Positions 62,610 to 64,000 of a stretch of DNA of 64,000 bases are shown one piece after another. The stretch covers positions 46,567-110,566 of the forward strand of contig JAQUIJ010000010.1 in NCBI GenBank assembly GCA_028683385.1, in the 5' to 3' direction. The number at the start of each line of letters is the position of its first letter. Position 1 is the stretch's first letter. The notes under the pieces were generated by a model, which was given only the letters and a program-made list of their open reading frames with translations, had not been told where the DNA came from and did not search any database. Source of the DNA: Prolixibacteraceae bacterium. GTDB taxonomy: Bacteria > Bacteroidota > Bacteroidia > Bacteroidales > Prolixibacteraceae. The translations under genes and the position numbers were made by a program.

Positions 62610-63800
62610 TTAGTATAAAAATCCGAAGAGCCAAAGCGGAACCTTATTTCCATTTCCAATTTCAATGTCATCTGCTGCAATTAAATAATGATCCAAATGT
62701 TTTACCTGCGAAGTATTCTTATTTTTGCCGCCAACTTCTATTGTCAATTCATTAACCTTAAAATCTCCTTCAGAAGGTGAACTCACTTGCAACCCTGAAT
62801 TCAATAATTGGTTTAAAACAAATGTTTCCCTGATATTTCCAATGTCTGGTTTGTCTTTTAACGCAAAAGCAAGATTTGTATTTTCCAGAAATATCTTATC
62901 CGGCTTCTGTAATGTAGAAACGCCTTTCCCTTCTGAGCTTAATGTATTAAGTAGCTTTGCATCCCTTAGTTGATAAATATATTGATACACACTATCTCTG
63001 CTTAAATCCAGCTTTCTGGCCAATGCAGCAATGTTTGGTTTAAATGGTACTGATTCAGCAATCACTCCTAATAGTTTTTTTACTTTGGTTGCCGTTCCTG
63101 TGTTATAAGTAGCTATGTAAGCCAGATCAGTATCTACTATCGTATTTATTACCTGGTTCAATTTCAACAGGTAAGAATCCTCTCCTTCAGCAATTATTGG
63201 AAGATAACCTACTTGCAGATATTTTTGAAAAGCCGGAAGTGGCCGAAAACCATCTGTTATTTTTCTGCTTAAACTTCGGTGATCCTGAATAATATCTTCA
63301 ATTTTTACAGGATCAAAACCGATCTTGTTTGTAAACAACAAAAACTCACGAAACGAAAGACCTGCCAGCGAATAACTGATCACTCTCCGGCTTAGGTCTG
63401 CTTCTCCCCGGTATATATCAAGAGCAGATGATGCAGAAAAAATAACCTGCATCCCCGGCAAGCCGTCGTAAATGTTTTTCAGTTCTACTGACCAGTTTGG
63501 ATATTTGTGGACTTCATCAATAAACAGAATTTCTCCACCTTGCTTGTACCAATCATTTGCTGTATCCAATAAGGTATGATTATAAAACCAGGTATGGTCA
63601 GCAGTAATATAGAGAGCATTTGATGGCAATCCCAGGTCATACTTTAAGTGCTGCAACAACAATGTGGTTTTTCCGGCACCGCGAGGCCCCTTAATTCCGA
63701 TCATCCGTTGCTTCCAGTTGATCTGGTCATGCAAGTATCTTTTGAAATCATTTGTTACCGGACGTAACAGATTTTCCTGAAACTCAAATAAAACATCCAT
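62610..63800 (-). CDS. AAA family ATPase with DUF4143 domain
   Basis: 396 residues. Walker A GPRGAGKTT (38-46), Walker B ILFIDEVHK (D95-E96) and a sensor-like IFSASSALDI belong to the AAA_14 type, followed by a winged-helix stretch (ALARKLDLSRDSVYQYIYQL) and the DUF4143 C-terminal part (NLAFALKDKPDIGNIRETFV, LTIEVGG). Such proteins are common and often found near mobile DNA, with unproven roles. Repeats bracket its promoter (63806-63849). Confidence 0.85.
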   Translation of the reverse strand: MDVLFEFQENLLRPVTNDFKRYLHDQINWKQRMIGIKGPRGAGKTTLLLQHLKYDLGLPSNALYITADHTWFYNHTLLDTANDWYKQGGEILFIDEVHKYPNWSVELKNIYDGLPGMQVIFSASSALDIYRGEADLSRRVISYSLAGLSFREFLLFTNKIGFDPVKIEDIIQDHRSLSRKITDGFRPLPAFQKYLQVGYLPIIAEGEDSYLLKLNQVINTIVDTDLAYIATYNTGTATKVKKLLGVIAESVPFKPNIAALARKLDLSRDSVYQYIYQLRDAKLLNTLSSEGKGVSTLQKPDKIFLENTNLAFALKDKPDIGNIRETFVLNQLLNSGLQVSSPSEGDFKVNELTIEVGGKNKNTSQVKHLDHYLIAADDIEIGNGNKVPLWLFGFLY

Positions 63801-63805
63801 AATAG

Positions 63806-63849
63806 TGTCGATTTAATACGACAAAAATAAATTAAAAATGTCGATTTAA
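63806..63849 (-). promoter_or_regulatory. Promoter with paired operator-like repeats for the ATPase gene
   Basis: TATTTTTG (63829-63822 on the minus strand) fits the -7 box. The 11-bp word TGTCGATTTAA lies on each side of it, at 63806-63816 near the start point and at 63839-63849 near -33, exactly 33 bp apart (about three helix turns). Binding by a dimer could block the promoter. Confidence 0.55.
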
Positions 63850-63932
63850 AACTACATATTTTAAAAATATTTGATGATTAGGTCAGCTTTATTTCAAAAA
63901 GAAACAAATTCTTCGAAATGGCTATTCACGAC

Positions 63933-63959
63933 AAAAAAAATGGGAGGCTTTTGCCTCCC
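63933..63959 (-). terminator. Terminator of a gene entering from the right
   Basis: GGGAGGC (63942-63948) pairs with GCCTCCC (63953-63959), loop TTTT; on the minus strand it is followed by A and a run of eight T. Confidence 0.85.
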
Positions 63960-63964
63960 TATTT

Positions 63965-64000
63965 TCAAAACTTGATCTGAGTTTCAACTTCTTTGATCCT
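63965..64000 (-). CDS. 3' end of an unidentified gene (partial)
   Basis: Eleven codons read RIKEVETQIKF then TGA on the minus strand, running to the window edge, 6 bp upstream of a strong minus-strand terminator. Too short to name. Confidence 0.45.
   Translation of the reverse strand, partial: RIKEVETQIKF

Noticed and set aside
62610-63800. Reading the ATPase as part of an antiviral defence system
   Set aside because: A single AAA/DUF4143 gene without partner nuclease, methylase or toxin in the window does not support this; the neighbour may lie to the right.

Overview
The window reads as chromosomal DNA of a Bacteroidota bacterium, probably an environmental, plant-polysaccharide-degrading member of the Marinilabiliales/Prolixibacteraceae type (lineage inferred). 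Supporting signs are a type IX secretion C-terminal signal, a SusC/SusD pair driven by an ECF sigma/FecR pair, promoters that fit the TAnnTTTG -7 consensus, a lack of Shine-Dalgarno sites, moderately AT-rich DNA, and intergenic palindromes and formulaic short repeats of a kind common in this phylum. No rRNA, CRISPR array or complete prophage was seen.

Layout. 1-2759: 3' end of a large cysteine-rich secreted adhesin with identical 264-bp tandem repeats. 3137-19503: mostly housekeeping genes: RNase Y, ZapA and its coiled-coil partner, an M23 peptidase overlapping anmK, a PLP trans-sulfuration-type enzyme, fabD, a NUDIX hydrolase, an NlpC/P60 peptidase, a PgpH-like HD phosphodiesterase, a methyltransferase, a phosphoglycerate dehydrogenase and transketolase. 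19655-27647: an orphan GH31/PA14 enzyme (probable alpha-xylosidase), a cassette of small membrane protein, DUF1003 protein and winged-helix protein followed by a YARHG protein, NudC, and a REP-associated tyrosine transposase (RAYT) with matching palindromes.

27711-50728, all on the minus strand, is a pectin/rhamnogalacturonan utilisation locus. In transcription order it holds ECF sigma, FecR, SusC, SusD, a PL22 oligogalacturonate lyase, a GH106 rhamnosidase, an unassigned 715-residue lipoprotein with an (alpha/alpha)6-like C-terminal half, a GH2 enzyme, a five-bladed propeller glycosidase, a double SGNH (CE12-like) esterase, a GH28 polygalacturonase-like enzyme and a GH105 unsaturated uronyl hydrolase. 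The likely logic is that SusCD imports oligosaccharides, esterases and glycosidases strip RG-I side groups, GH28 and PL22 cut galacturonan, and GH105 removes the unsaturated ends. FecR and the sigma factor would sense transport through the STN domain of SusC. Gaps in this locus carry several short-repeat families, two of which run into coding sequence and supply N-terminal signal-peptide residues.

51056-58773: two overlapping sensor kinases (the second with a degenerate receiver domain), an 839-bp stretch without an intact gene, an Nramp metal transporter and a DEAD-box helicase. 59130-64000: a YebC-family regulator, a DUF6155 protein, tRNA-Leu(GAG), and next to it a tyrosine recombinase of the CTnDOT/Bacteroides type with its first catalytic Arg replaced by Ser. 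An AAA/DUF4143 ATPase with a possible self-regulatory operator follows. This looks like the left end of an integrated element that continues beyond the window. I found no wholly new system that I could defend. The best leads are the unassigned lipoprotein, the repeats that run into coding sequence, the RAYT/REP set, the gene desert at 55.3-56.1 kb and the repeated motifs around the integrase and ATPase.
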